DNA of 64,000 nucleotides, from positions 3,545,001 to 3,609,000 of the forward strand of contig JAYJMM010000111.1 in assembly GCA_037349105.1 (NCBI GenBank), given 5' to 3'. Numbering within the stretch: position 1 is the stretch's first letter; each line of letters opens with the position of its first letter. The notes under the pieces are model-generated. The model searched no databases, was not told the origin of the DNA, and saw only the letters and a program-made list of their open reading frames with translations. This document shows, piece after piece, positions 47,164 to 57,694 of the stretch. A program made the translations under genes and the position numbers. The stretch comes from Limnomonas spitsbergensis (lineage: Eukaryota > Chlorophyta > Chlorophyceae > Chlamydomonadales).

Positions 47164-47224
47164 CTAGATGTTCACCTCAAGCTCGGGGAACCGAGTTACT
47201 CCCTGCCCAGATTATGGGTCGAAA

Positions 47225-47960
47225 GCACGGGCAGGGGACAGGAAGAGGGACAGGGGACAGGTGCATGACAGATTGACAGGGGACAGGGACATGGACAGGG
47301 GACATGAGCAGGGACAGAGGGCATGGGCAGGGATAGGGGCATGGACAGGGATAGGGGCATGGACAAGAGCAGGGGACAGGGGACAGGAGCAAGGGACAGA
47401 AGCAAGGGACAGAAGCAGAGGACAGAAGCAGGGGCAGGGGACAGGAGCAGGGATAGGAGCATGGACAGGGGACAGAAGCTGGGACAGGGGATAGAAGCTG
47501 GGACAGGGGACAGGAGCAGAGACAGGGGGCAGGAGCAGGGGCATGCTACAGGAGCAGAGACAGGGGGCAGGAGCTGGGACAGGGTGCAGTAGCAGGGACA
47601 GGGGGCAGGAGCATGGAAAGGGGGTAGGAGCAGGGACATGGGGCAGGAGCAGAGACAAGGGGCAGGAGCATGGACAGGGACATGAGCAGGGACAGGGGGC
47701 ATGAGCAGGGACATGGGACATGAGCAGGGACATGGGGCATGAGCAGGGACAGGGGATAGGAGCAGGGACAGGGGGCAGGAGCAGGGACAGGGGAAATGAG
47801 CAGGGACAGGGGACAGGAGCAGGGACAGGGGGCAGGAGCAAGGACAGGGGACAGGAGCAGGGACAGGGGACAGGAGCAGGGACAGGGGACAGGAGCAGGG
47901 ACAGGGGGGAGGAGCTGGGACTGAAGGCAGGAGCTGGGACAAGGGGCAGGAGCTGGGACA
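47225..47960. repeat. G/A-rich GGGACAGG minisatellite
   Basis: Irregular units of 12-24 bp built from GGAGCAGGGACAGGGGACA and variants with ATG or GGGG. The strand asymmetry is extreme (almost no C). The polycysteine/proline frames on the minus strand are artefacts. Confidence 0.88.
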
Positions 47961-47964
47961 GGGG

Positions 47965-48665
47965 GAAGGAGCTACGACCGGTATCATGCAACCAGGATAA
48001 TGCACGTTCATGGTTGCGCATGCGGCCAGTAGCTGTACTGCAGTACTGGTACTGCGCCCCCATGATGGGGAGCATAAACAAGACCGGCCCATACTGCTTG
48101 TTGGTCGCCTTAGTAGCACGCACCTAAGCGCGGACCAGTGTAGCAGCGGCCGCTCACTGCTACCTGTTTCATGCAGCCAATATAATGCACGCTCATGGAT
48201 GCGCATGTGGCCAACACTTGAACCGTCGCGGCATTTTTTTGACAGAGAGCAGGACAAGACTGGCCAAAGGACGGTCGCCTAAGCAACACACACCTAAGCG
48301 CGGACCCGGATGGCAGGGGCCGCTCACTGCTACCAGTTACATGCAGCCTGTTTATTGCATGTTTATGGTTGCGCACGTGGACAACAGCTGGACCGGTCAT
48401 GCACCTTCCTTTTAGGGGGGGAAACAATACCAGCCTACTCTCAGTTGCCCATGCAGGCAGATAAGCGCAGGTCTAGGGAGAAGCAGCCGCTCACTGTCAC
48501 CGGTTTCATGCAGCCAATATAATACAAGCTCATGGTTGTGCATGTGAGCAACAGCTGTACAATCATTGCACCCCCTTGATAGAGGGGAAAACAAGAGAGG
48601 CCTGCGGTCGGTTGTTCAAGCGGCTACCTGTGCTCAGGGTAGCAGCGGCCGTTCACTGCTACTAG
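47965..48665. repeat. About 165-bp satellite, 4-5 copies
   Basis: Each unit carries CGGCCGCTCACTGCTACC, or a variant, followed by ATGCAGCCAATATAATGCA and TGGTTGCGCATGTG. Successive CGCTCACTGC blocks lie near 48,150, 48,319, 48,487 and 48,649. A worn first copy lies near 47,970. Confidence 0.75.
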
Positions 48666-48689
48666 TATTATGCGGTCCACGGCTGGTCA

Positions 48690-48990
48690 CCTAACAAGCA
48701 GCACGCACCTCAGCGAGCAACTGGGTAGCAGCAGCGGTGCGCAAGCTAGCCAACCGCCCCATGCTAGTGCGCAAGCTGGCCATGAACCACTCACATGCTG
48801 GTGGGCCAGCTGGCCATCAGCTCCATGCTCGTTTGCCAGCTGGTCAACAGCTCCGCCATGCTGGTGTGCAAGTTGTCCCTCAGCTCCACGCACGCCGGTG
48901 CGCAAGCTGACCACCAACTTCATGCTGATAGCTGGTGTGCAAGATGGCCAGAAGCTTCACGCTAGTGCGCAAGCTAGCCAGATGTTGCAG
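48690..48990. repeat. About 33-bp degenerate repeat
   Basis: Eight or nine diverged units of the type CTGGTGCGCAAGCTGGCCA followed by CAGCTCCATG. The frame stays open on the plus strand because the unit is a multiple of three. Confidence 0.65.
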
Positions 48991-49475
48991 GCTGTTCATC
49001 AAGCTGGCCAGCATCTATAATTTTATATGTTGGCATGGAAGCTCACCACTCACCAACAGCTCCATGATGCTGGTATGCATGCTCCCTGTAGCTGCAGGCC
49101 AGCAGGTCCAGATTCGGAATGGCTGATGGCTACTAGTAGACCACTCAGTACTAAAGGTGAAAGAATCAAGCAGTAGACAAGCCGCATGCCAAGCAGGAAG
49201 AGTACACAAAGTTTTAGGATAATGCAGTCGGCCCAACAACAGCCCAGGTGTACAAGAAACTCTCGTTGTCAGCTGAGAAAAGGCAAGCAGGGACAGGAAA
49301 GGCAAACGACTAGCTAGTACCACCGGGCACCCTGGCTAGTCCTCAGCTATCAGTAGTACTACTTAAAACGCAAGTACGTGTTCATACCCTGTCTGGTCGT
49401 TGTGGTAACATCTCGATGATCGAATTCCTTCAACAGGGAACTCATAGAAGACATGCTTATTAGTATTGCCAGGGT
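48991..49475. other. Unique spacer
   Basis: No gene or repeat is recognised between the 33-bp array and the plus-strand frame at 49,476. Confidence 0.35.
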
Positions 49476-49872
49476 GTGTCTGCATCAGGCGGACAAAGAA
49501 GTGCAGTTAACGGTACTCATATGCAACAGACTGAAGGACGGGCAAGGGAACATATTTCTGCAACTGTAGCCGGACGGACGAGCAAGCGGACTCGGTCCTG
49601 CAGCGGATATCTTTCAAGCAGGCAAGCGTGCCGGAATGCGTGCGCAATTCTACAGCAAACACTGACGCCAGCGGGACGACGTCACGGATGCTGGGGCGAC
49701 AATGCAGGGGGTGGGGACACGCTTGATTCAATCACGCAAAATGGCCAGTTCAAACGACCCGTTTCCCCCATCTTGATTCAAACGACCCATTCAAGCGTCG
49801 GAAACTTACCGACGTGGGATGCAATGGCTAGGGAGTTCAATAATGAGGTGGTTCATGCCCTGGGCCAACAGC
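49476..49872 (+). CDS. Plus-strand coding fragment interrupted by the duplication
   Basis: The frame ends NLPTWDAMAREFNNEVVHAL then GQQ, which looks protein-like, and is cut at 49,873 by the start of the 3.35-kb tandem duplication. The upstream part (Arg/Ser-rich) is less convincing. It may once have joined the plus-strand frame that resumes at 53,226. No domain is recognised. Confidence 0.35.
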
Positions 49873-50403
49873 CACTACTACTCAAACCCCCTGTTTTGGT
49901 AGGCAGAAAACCTACCAGTTTCAAGGCAAATGCATCATTTGGACAAGGCCCCTAAAATGATTATGGTAGGTGAATTGGTAGGTTAAAATCGGCCGAAAAC
50001 GCGACATCTACCGATTTGCATTCTGGTAGGTTTAAATTTCGGTAGGCTTAGAACCAACCGAAATAGATACTCCTTGGCTACCATTTTTGCCCTGGTTGTC
50101 CTACCGATTGCCCTACTGTCGCTACCATATTTACCTACCAGTTATCATCATTTGGTCGACCATTTGTTGCTCAGATTCGCCTACCGATTCCTCTAATGTC
50201 GCTACCATATTTACCTGCCAATTAGCATGATTTGGTCCACCAGGCGTTGCCCAGACTAGGCCGATTCATTGCGCTCCTTTTGGTATTAATTGGGATCGGC
50301 TTGCTGTACCCCCCTATGTAGGTGGGGCTGACTAATGATGTGCTGGCTATTTCAATAAACTGGTTTGCTCATCGCTTGCTGGAGGAATCAATTGGCAATG
50401 AAA

Positions 50404-50590
50404 CAATTGCCAGGAGATCTATACCGGTAGAAAATTAAATCAATATTTGACAGCAGTGGAATCTATACCGGTTGAAAAATTAAATCAATATTTGACGGCC
50501 AGGAGATCTATACCGGTAGAATAATTAGATCAATATCAACGGCCACGAAATATATGCTGGTAGAATAATTAAACCAGTATTTGACATTCG
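50404..50590. repeat. About 55-bp repeats in duplication copy 1
   Basis: Four units of AGATCTATACCGGTAGAA followed by ATTAAATCAATATTTGAC. The same block recurs at about 52,083-52,262 in copy 2. Confidence 0.8.
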
Positions 50591-50821
50591 GTCTTTGAGG
50601 TCCTCAGGTGTTCAATCCTCCAGTCATCAACTACTCATTCAAGAAAGTGCTCCATAATAATGTCAGAATATAAGACAGAATGCTTGCTAGCAAGCAAGGA
50701 AATGCATGGCAAAGGAAACGAATAAATCATAAATAAGCGACCATTGTCAGACCATATCAAGCATTCACTTGTCATACGTGTATTGATCAAATTCAAGAAC
50801 AATCTGCCTAAGACAAAACTG

Positions 50822-51549
50822 TCATTGGCGCAACACCCCTTGCAGCTCCCTTGACACTTCATCAATGTCCTTCTGGGCCAGCCCCTGAGGGGGCTGGATC
50901 TCGTCATAGCCCAAGGTGACCAAGCTGCTCCAGGTTTTGGGGGTGCACCACGCCTGCGATTGGGAAATTAACACTTGATTTAAAGCATGGCTGCCGAGCA
51001 ATGCATGGAATACGGGCTCATGAAATACGGGTAGGCGGGAAGGGCACCCAGAAACCATCTTCAAACAACGGAAGGGGTCAGCAAGTCAGGCACTGGGGTA
51101 GTGGACATCAGTAGGCAGGGCAGGAGGCAGTTCACGGGTAAGGCAGGATGGCAGTTCATGGGTAGGGGTCAGCAAGGCAGTGCAGGTCATGAGGAAAACT
51201 TACCACAAGTGTTGCAACCTGGCCGATGCCAATGAACACTAGCTGTCCCGGCAGGTCGTAGCTCTCTTCCACCGGGAAAACAACCACTCCAGGCTGAAGC
51301 AGGGACATAACATGTACGGCATAAGGGCATGCCGAACTGGTTTTCACTAAGTCGAAAATATTTGAACTTTCGTCACCCCTGATCGTCACCATGCCGCTCT
51401 AATTCCAAGCTCTGTTTGAACCTTTTGTGTGGTGCCTGTCCCACATTTTTCATCATTGATAAAACCCCTGATAGAACGCAGGCATTCCGCTGGATGGTGG
51501 ACATACTCAGAAGCTAAGTGTTGGAATGTATTGAGGCGGGTCATGTATA
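50822..51549 (-). CDS. 3' exons of a truncated minus-strand gene (copy 1)
   Basis: A 90-nt exon (51293-51204) starts PGVVVFPVEESYDLPGQL and ends GQVATLV at a consensus donor (GTG before GTAAGT). The terminal exon (50953-50822) starts AWCTPKTWSSLVTLGYDE and ends SRELQGVLRQ then TGA. Both are phase 0. Farther upstream, FQHLASEYVHHPAECLRS and FINDEKCGTGTTQKVQTE (51,398-51,549) look like another exon, cut by the copy boundary at 51,549. The 5' part of the gene is absent. The product is not recognised. Confidence 0.55.
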
Positions 51550-52495
51550 CACTACTACTCAAACCCCCTGTTTTGGTAGGCAGAAAACCTACCAGTTTCA
51601 AGGCAAATGCATCATTTGGACAAGGCCCCTAAAATGATTATGGTAGGTGAATTGGTAGGTTAAAATCGGCCGAAAACGCGACATCTACCGATTTGCATTC
51701 TGGTAGGTTTAAATTTCGGTAGGCCCAGAACCTACCAAAATAGATACTCCTTGGCTACCATTTTTGCCCTGGTTGGCCTACCGATTGCCCTACTGTCGCT
51801 ACCATATTTACCTACCAGTTATCATCATTTGGTCGACCATTTGTTGCTCAGATTGGCCTACCGATTCCTCTAATGTCGCTACCATATTTACCTGCCAATT
51901 AGCATGATTGGTCCACCAGGCGTTGCCCAGACTGTGCCTTCATTGCGCTCCTTTTGGTATTAATTGGGATCGGCTTGCTGTACCCCCCTATGTAGGTGGG
52001 GCTGACTAATGATGTGCTGGCTATTTCAATAAACTAGTTTGCTCATCGCTTGCTGGAGGAATCAATTGGCAATGAAACAATTGCTAGGAGATCTATACCG
52101 GTAGAAAATTAAATCAATATTTGACAGCAGTGGAATCTATACCGGTTGAAAAATTAAATCAATATTTGACGGCCAGGAGATCTATACCGGTAGAATAATT
52201 AGATCAATATCAACGGCCACGAAATATATGCTGGTAGAATAATTAAACCAGTATTTGACATTCGGTCTTTGAGGTCCTCAGGTGTTCAATCCTCCAGTCA
52301 TCAACTACTCATTCAAGAAAGTGCTCCATAATAATGTCAGAATATAAAACAGAATGCTTGCTAGCAAGCAAGGAAATGCATGGCAAAGGAAACGAATAAA
52401 TCATAAATAAGCGACCATTGTCAGACCATATCAAGCATTCACTTGTCATACGTGTATTGATCAAATTCAAGAACAATCTGCCTAAGACAAAACTG

Positions 52496-53219
52496 TCATT
52501 GGCGCAACACCCCTTGCAGCTCCCTTGACACTTCATCAATGTCCTTCTGGGCCAGCCCCTGAGGATCTCGTCATAGTAGCCCAAGGTGACCAAGCTGCTA
52601 CAGGTTTTGGGGGTGCACCACGCCTGCGATTGGGAAATTAACACTTGATTTAAAGCATGGCTGCCGAGCAATGCATGGAATACGGGCTCATGAAATACGG
52701 GTAGGCGGGAAGGGCACCCAGAAACCATCTTCAAACAACGGAAGGGGTCAGCAAGTCAGGCACTGGGGTAGTGGACATCAGTAGGCAGGGCAGGAGGCAG
52801 TTCACGGGTAAGGCAGGATGGCAGTTCATGGGTAGGGGTCAGCAAGGCAGTGCAGGTCATGAGGAAAACTTACCACAAGTGTTGCAACCTGGCCGATGCC
52901 AATGAACACTAGCTGTCCCGGCAGGTCGTAGCTCTCTTCCACCGGGAAAACAACCACTCCAGGCTGAAGCAGGGACATAACATGTACGGCATAAGGGCAT
53001 GCCGAACTGGTTTTCACTAAGTCGAAAATATTTGAACTTTCGTCACCCCTGATCGTCACCATGCCGCTCTAATTCCAAGCTCTGTTTGAACCTTTTGTGT
53101 GGTGCCTGTCCCACATTTTTCATCATTGATAAAACCCCTGATAGAACGCAGGCATTCCGCTGGATGGTGGACATACTCAGAAGCTAAGTGTTGGAATGTA
53201 TTGAGGCGGGTCATGTATA
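52496..53219 (-). pseudogene. 3' exons of the same gene (copy 2, frameshifted)
   Basis: The 90-nt exon (52963-52874) is identical to copy 1. The terminal exon (starting at 52,623) carries a 7-nt deletion and a 3-nt insertion, net -4, so the reading frame diverges after LVTLGY and misses the copy-1 stop. Copy 1 therefore preserves the ancestral end and copy 2 is the decaying one. Confidence 0.6.
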
Positions 53220-53225
53220 TAGCAG

Positions 53226-53651
53226 TCCGCAGGGGCCCAGGGCAACAGCCTCAGACCAAAGACCTCGAGGCAGCTGCTTGAATTCCAGAAGAGGGTCACC
53301 AATGAGCTGTGCAGGAGGGACACTGCTGCTTTGAGTGAGGCACTGAGCTGCACATCCATGCAGCCCCCTCCCTTCACTCCTGGTGTGCAGAACGCCATCG
53401 ACACCATCAGCCTGGTTCTGGAAGCAGCCAAGGCCATCAAGAGGATGGACAGTGCTTCTCCAGCATCAGCTGCTGCTGTTGTTGTGTCCAGGAAGCAGTT
53501 TGCCAGCAAGGCCAAGGAGAACAAGGGCACACGGCAGGGGGAGGGACATAAGAGGTGTGTTGCTTGCAACACGATGCCTAAGGATGGCGTCGGGTTGTAT
53601 CAGCACCGGGCCACTTGTGAGGCATACCAGGCAAAGTATGGGAAGAAGTAG
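53226..53651 (+). CDS. Terminal exon with C2HC zinc-finger-like end
   Basis: After the acceptor-like TATATAGCAG the frame reads SAGAQGNSLRPKTSRQLLEF, then QKRVTNELCRRDTAALSEAL, a possible helix (NAIDTISLVLEAAKAIKRM) and a basic stretch (SRKQFASKAKENKGTR). It ends CVACNTMPKDGVGLYQHRAT then C and a short Lys-rich tail before TAG. The Cys/His spacing C-x2-C-x12-H-x3-C suggests a small zinc-binding knuckle. It is 142 codons with no internal ATG needed, so it is the last exon of a longer gene whose upstream part was probably displaced by the duplication. Transposase-type C-terminus is one possibility; I do not recognise a family. Confidence 0.55.
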   Translation, partial: SAGAQGNSLRPKTSRQLLEFQKRVTNELCRRDTAALSEALSCTSMQPPPFTPGVQNAIDTISLVLEAAKAIKRMDSASPASAAAVVVSRKQFASKAKENKGTRQGEGHKRCVACNTMPKDGVGLYQHRATCEAYQAKYGKK

Positions 53652-54852
53652 GGTGTGTTCTTCACTTCTGCAACCTCTACTCATACTTCAGAATGCTGAC
53701 TGATTCATTTGGCATTTGAGATCAATTATGGATTCAGACAGGATTATCAAGGAGCATGATTGCCAGCATACTTGCTATTTTGTTTGCTTTGTTAATTTGA
53801 TTTTAAATTTAGAACAACCAGAAACGTTGGCAGAAGTTTCCTGTACTTTTTGGAATGTGTGAATTGGATTTGTCTGATCAGGTCATGTTGGAGCCTGAGT
53901 GTGGATGAGAAGCTTTGCATGAGGCAGGATGGCTGGTTCCTCAGCTCGTTAACTTGGTTTGTTTCATGGCTGACCTGCATTTATTCGGTGCATGCATGTT
54001 GCCTACATAGTGAGAGGTGTGACTGTGTATCCCGAGTGTGGGATGTGAGGCCGCTTCCACTTTTTGTCGTCTGATGACCAACTACTGCCATCCATAAGCA
54101 GAATATATTGTATAGCAACTTCAATAATAAATGTCTTGCCCTCGAGGCCCACCGCAATTCGACGGTTGGTACATGCAGCTTCTTCCTCGAGGCAAATCAC
54201 GTGCTGCAACTTCACCCATCTATTAAGTTGCTCTATTAATATCGCGTGCAGCGCTGCGCGCGTCTCCCTATTTATTTCCCCCTACTTCCACACATTCTCA
54301 CCCTATGTAGTTGCTATTTTCCCCTCCCCCGTGCATGTCTAAGCTTGACATATGCATACTGCATCACGCACCACATTTGCATCGCCAGCTGGTTTATTTC
54401 GATCGAATTATCACAGTAAATAGCTCCCTCGCTATCTGTGTTCCTTCATTTCGGCGTTCGATCGTCATCGGTCGCTGGCTCGCTGCGCAGAAGCAGGACA
54501 TGCATCACAAGTCTCAACCGAGCGTAGTTGCTTACCCATGACCAGGTACATAATACATATAGTCTGCGCATATTCCGCCTCTCCTGAGGGATATCGCTTG
54601 CCCACCAGAACACAGCCTGGCTCACACGCCGACAACTGTCAAGCGAGCCACAGGATACCGCATGTGATGATCCAATTTGGGATGATTGGATCGACCTCAC
54701 ATCTCAAATTCGCTACCTGTGTAACAACTTGCCTGGATTTTCTTATTATTTCTCACGAACCACTAACGGGCACCATGCACCGACATCATGCGCTGCTGAC
54801 CTGTCGTTGATCTCAGTATCTTCCATGCCATGAACATAGGCTCGCCATCGAC
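53652..54852. other. Intergenic, no gene recognised
   Basis: Short frames only, with no splice support. TGTAA-type signals and repeats were not seen. Confidence 0.4.
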
Positions 54853-55353
54853 ATGACGCCGTGGGCTGTCGATGAAGACGCAACCAATATAATCCAGATG
54901 GCGCTCCCTGCTGTAGCAGCAGCAGCAGCAGCAGCAACCACTGCGATTGGGATGCCCCACGCCTACACCCAGCGCCGAACGAGCAAAGCGTCGCTGGTCG
55001 AACTTTCTCAACAGGGCAGCTGCGTAGAAGATGACACGCGCCGTAGTGCAAACTGCTCACTGCAAATCGACAAGCAAATCCGTAAAAACAGCAACTGCTG
55101 CAGAAATAACAGCAATAATAGTCCAGGGCGGGCCGTTTGGAGACCCCAAGCTGCTATTATCGCTGCCTTCCAGAGAGGCCGTGGGGAAGAGTCGAGGACG
55201 GTACTTCAAGTCGGGAGGGTCGATCTCGACTGCAGCAACAGCAGCAGCAGCAGTAGCAGCAGGAGCAACATCAGCAGGAGTAGAAACAACGTCAGCAGCA
55301 ACAGCAGAAGGAGCAGTAGCAAAAGCAACAGCACAACTGGAAGCAGCTACTAG
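54853..55353 (+). CDS. Possible plus-strand ORF (166 codons), strand uncertain
   Basis: An ATG-initiated frame starts MTPWAVDEDATNIIQMALP, has an Ala run and ends in a Ser/Asn-rich low-complexity tail. An overlapping frame (55,031-55,378) contains GGPFGDPKLLLSLPSREAVG and ends at a good donor (ATCG before GTGAGA). The minus strand is also open and coding-like (EIDPPDLKYRPRLFPTAS). CAG-type trinucleotide runs open all frames here, so I cannot decide strand or frame. Confidence 0.25.
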   Translation: MTPWAVDEDATNIIQMALPAVAAAAAAATTAIGMPHAYTQRRTSKASLVELSQQGSCVEDDTRRSANCSLQIDKQIRKNSNCCRNNSNNSPGRAVWRPQAAIIAAFQRGRGEESRTVLQVGRVDLDCSNSSSSSSSRSNISRSRNNVSSNSRRSSSKSNSTTGSSY

Positions 55354-55640
55354 ATTTGGCTTGTCTGGAGTATCGGTGAGACCTCTTCTCATTGTTTTCT
55401 CAAGCAACACCAAGCAGAAGATAACTCTGTCACACAATTTCCGTCACCAGGCATGACAGCCCAGCAGCAGGAGCCAGATCAGCTGCCAGATCTGAAGCAG
55501 GGCCAACAGCAATAGCAGGTTTAGCAGGAGCAACATCTGCTGCATCAGGAGCAGCAGCTACCGCACGAGCAACAGCAGCACCAAGAACAGCAGCAGTGGG
55601 AGGATGACGAGGCAGACACGTTCCTACTGATGCCACCCAA
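55354..55640. other. GCA/CAG-rich stretch open on both strands
   Basis: Ala-rich frames (plus, after an acceptor CCGTCACCAG at 55,450; minus, starting VGTCLPRHPPTAAVLGAA with donor CTG before GTGACG) both look possible. It is probably part of an Ala-rich exon, strand unresolved. Confidence 0.25.
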
Positions 55641-56647
55641 TCAGCTGCACGAATTACACGCGGCTGCCAGGAGTCTGCAACAATACACTTCTGACGCCCC
55701 CGCCACCCGGATCCCCCCCCACTCTCCAGCTCTGGCCTACGCCCCCCCCTCTAATCCCCCCCAAGCACCTGTCCCTGCTCCTTCACCTGCCATCTCAGCC
55801 AGCTCACAAGCCCCTTCATGTGCGTGCCATGTCCCTGCGCCTGCTGTCCCCACCGCCTCACCCGGAACTGCCACACCGCTGGCGCCTCAAGGCACCTTCA
55901 CGCTTGCGCACGCTCCTGCCTCCTTCAGCCGTCTCAGGAGTGTCTCCTTGTGCTGGCCCCACACTCAACAGCCTCACCTCCATTGCCTCGTGCCCTCTCC
56001 CTGGCTTCATACTACTCAAACTTGACGTCATGTGGCAGCCAGACTTCCTCCTCCATGACCCATGCGGAACACCCAGGCTTTACAGGTGAGCCATGTGTTT
56101 CATTTAAAAGCATTATTTCTAGTCTGGCTAGTAGGGTGTTATACATAGTGTGTTATTTGAATTTAAGTAAGGTTTTCTTTCAAGGTAGATAGGGTGCCCT
56201 TTTAGATTAAGTAGGGTATAATTTCAAGTTTATACAATACCTAGTTACCGTAGGGTGTTATTTATAGGGTGTGACTAGGGCTGGTATATACCGTGGATTC
56301 TGCCGAAATATACACGTATATACGTGTATAAGCGTATATACCGTATACGTATACCTATATGGGGACCTGCAAATCTTTAAAAGCCTTGAAACCTAGGGCA
56401 TTTCATGCCTTGACCTCCACCTATCACTTCATCAATTGAAAAATTGAGTTTACTCATGTCGGCCTCAAATTCAGCTCAAATACAACAACACATCAAGTAT
56501 CGGTTTCGCGGCCAGCCGTCTGTGGTGATGGCATTGCACTGTGCAGTCTTGAGGTGTGACAATTGAAATGTGTGTAGGGTGCTATTTCTTTCTAGGATGG
56601 TGATTGTAGCCTCCCCTGATCCCATTATCCACTCCAGCCTTCCAGGT
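55641..56647. other. No gene recognised
   Basis: A Pro/Ser/Ala-rich plus-strand frame (to about 56,025) lacks splice support. At 56,295-56,355 there is an alternating purine-pyrimidine stretch of TATACGTATA-type palindromes that could form cruciforms. Confidence 0.35.
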
Positions 56648-56899
56648 CTACGCGAACCATAAGCGCATGTGCTCATGTGCCTCCTCCTCCCCCTCGCTCT
56701 GCCCTCCCGGCCCCTCCTTCCCCCACAAGGCCATGCGGCTGCTGTCCACTCTGAGCATTGGCTCTACCTCCTCTGCAAAGTCATCCGCTTTCATGAACAG
56801 CTCTGACAAAACCTCTGAGGGGAATGTGAAACGGCGGATGTCCAAAGTGCTGTATGGTGCCAAGGCCCTCCTCAAGATTGGGAGCAGCGAGGTGCGACA
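56648..56899 (-). CDS. Terminal exon of a minus-strand gene, unknown product
   Basis: After the acceptor GACTGATGACCTCAG the frame is 84 codons. It reads CRTSLLPILRRALAPYSTLD, then FTFPSEVLSELFMKADDFAE and EVEPMLRVDSSRMALWGKEG, and ends EEEAHEHMRLWFA then TAG. The mixed charged/hydrophobic composition and helical character make it one of the most protein-like stretches outside the two large genes. Upstream exons should lie at higher coordinates but I could not link them with confidence. The family is not recognised. Confidence 0.55.
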   Translation of the reverse strand, partial: CRTSLLPILRRALAPYSTLDIRRFTFPSEVLSELFMKADDFAEEVEPMLRVDSSRMALWGKEGPGGQSEGEEEAHEHMRLWFA

Positions 56900-57694
56900 C
56901 TGAGGTCATCAGTCCCTTTTCCTTCTTTTTTTTCTGCTCCTTTTACTTAGGCGCCCACGCGGCCGAGCCTTTTTGAGCAGGGCCCAGACGTGTAACGTCA
57001 CTGACTGGGGTCATCAGCCTAGTTTAGAGTGAAGGGTTTTGCGGCGCTGCAGTTAGCAACCGTGCTGAAGAATGAGCTAGCTAGGGAAAATAAAATCTTT
57101 ACCTCAGGGGATGGTGAAAATCAGCTGGACTGACACTCAGCGGCGCCAGGGAAGGATCGAGGCCTTATCATATAAAAGCCCTGGCTGAGGGGAATGTGAA
57201 GCGCGGGGTAACCTAGGTGCTACATGTGGCGGAGACCCTACCTCCTCAAGATCGGAGGCAGCAAATTGACGTGCTGTGGTCAGCTGCGCTGGAGTATGAG
57301 TGAGAGAATAAATCCAGGCATATAATCCATGGCCAATGCTTTCGCTACCTTACCATCAGATGGAATGTTCGGTATATAATCGGAAATGGTGAATCGGAGA
57401 CCAAATGCAGAGCCCTGTGCAGGAATGATATACTGTATAAATACCAGGCATCCTAGTACTGAAAATTTAAATTTTGATCGCTTTCCCCCAAGCATGAATC
57501 TTGTTTCTTAAATGGTGCATAAAATCGATTAGAACTCTAGATTTCCGACTGGAGACTGGCGTCAGCGATCAATGACTGATTGTATATCGTATCTGTTACT
57601 TATATAAGTTGGTTTTGAGGAAAGGCAAAGCACATACTTAGAAGATTCAAGGATCAGGAACACGTCGGAGTGGGGTAACTGCCTGCATCATTGA
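56900..57694. other. Intron or spacer with a degenerate copy of the 56.65-kb exon
   Basis: At about 57,185-57,262 the blocks GGGGAATGTGAAGCG and CTCCTCAAGATCGGAGGCAG repeat the exon sequence at 56,820-56,885 in the same orientation, with stops. At 56,945-57,000 there is a half-copy of the fold-back family (TTTGAGCAGGGCCCAGACGT). Confidence 0.5.

Larger units (their letters stand above)
49873..53219. repeat. 3.35-kb head-to-tail duplication (2 x about 1.67 kb)
   Basis: Copy 1 runs 49,873-51,549 and copy 2 51,550-53,219, both starting CACTACTACTCAAACCCCCT and ending GCGGGTCATGTATA. Identity is very high. I see scattered substitutions, a 3-nt net loss early on, and a 7-nt deletion plus a 3-nt insertion near 52,562-52,580 in copy 2. 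Each unit contains GGTAGG-rich sequence, two about 80-bp repeats (CTACCATATTTACC), four about 55-bp repeats (TCTATACCGGTAGAA), and the last exons of a minus-strand gene. Confidence 0.92.

Noticed and set aside
47196..48257. Pro/Cys/Ser repeat proteins (up to 353 codons) on the minus strand
   Set aside because: They are translations of the purine-rich minisatellite; mucin- or antifreeze-like appearance is an artefact of composition.
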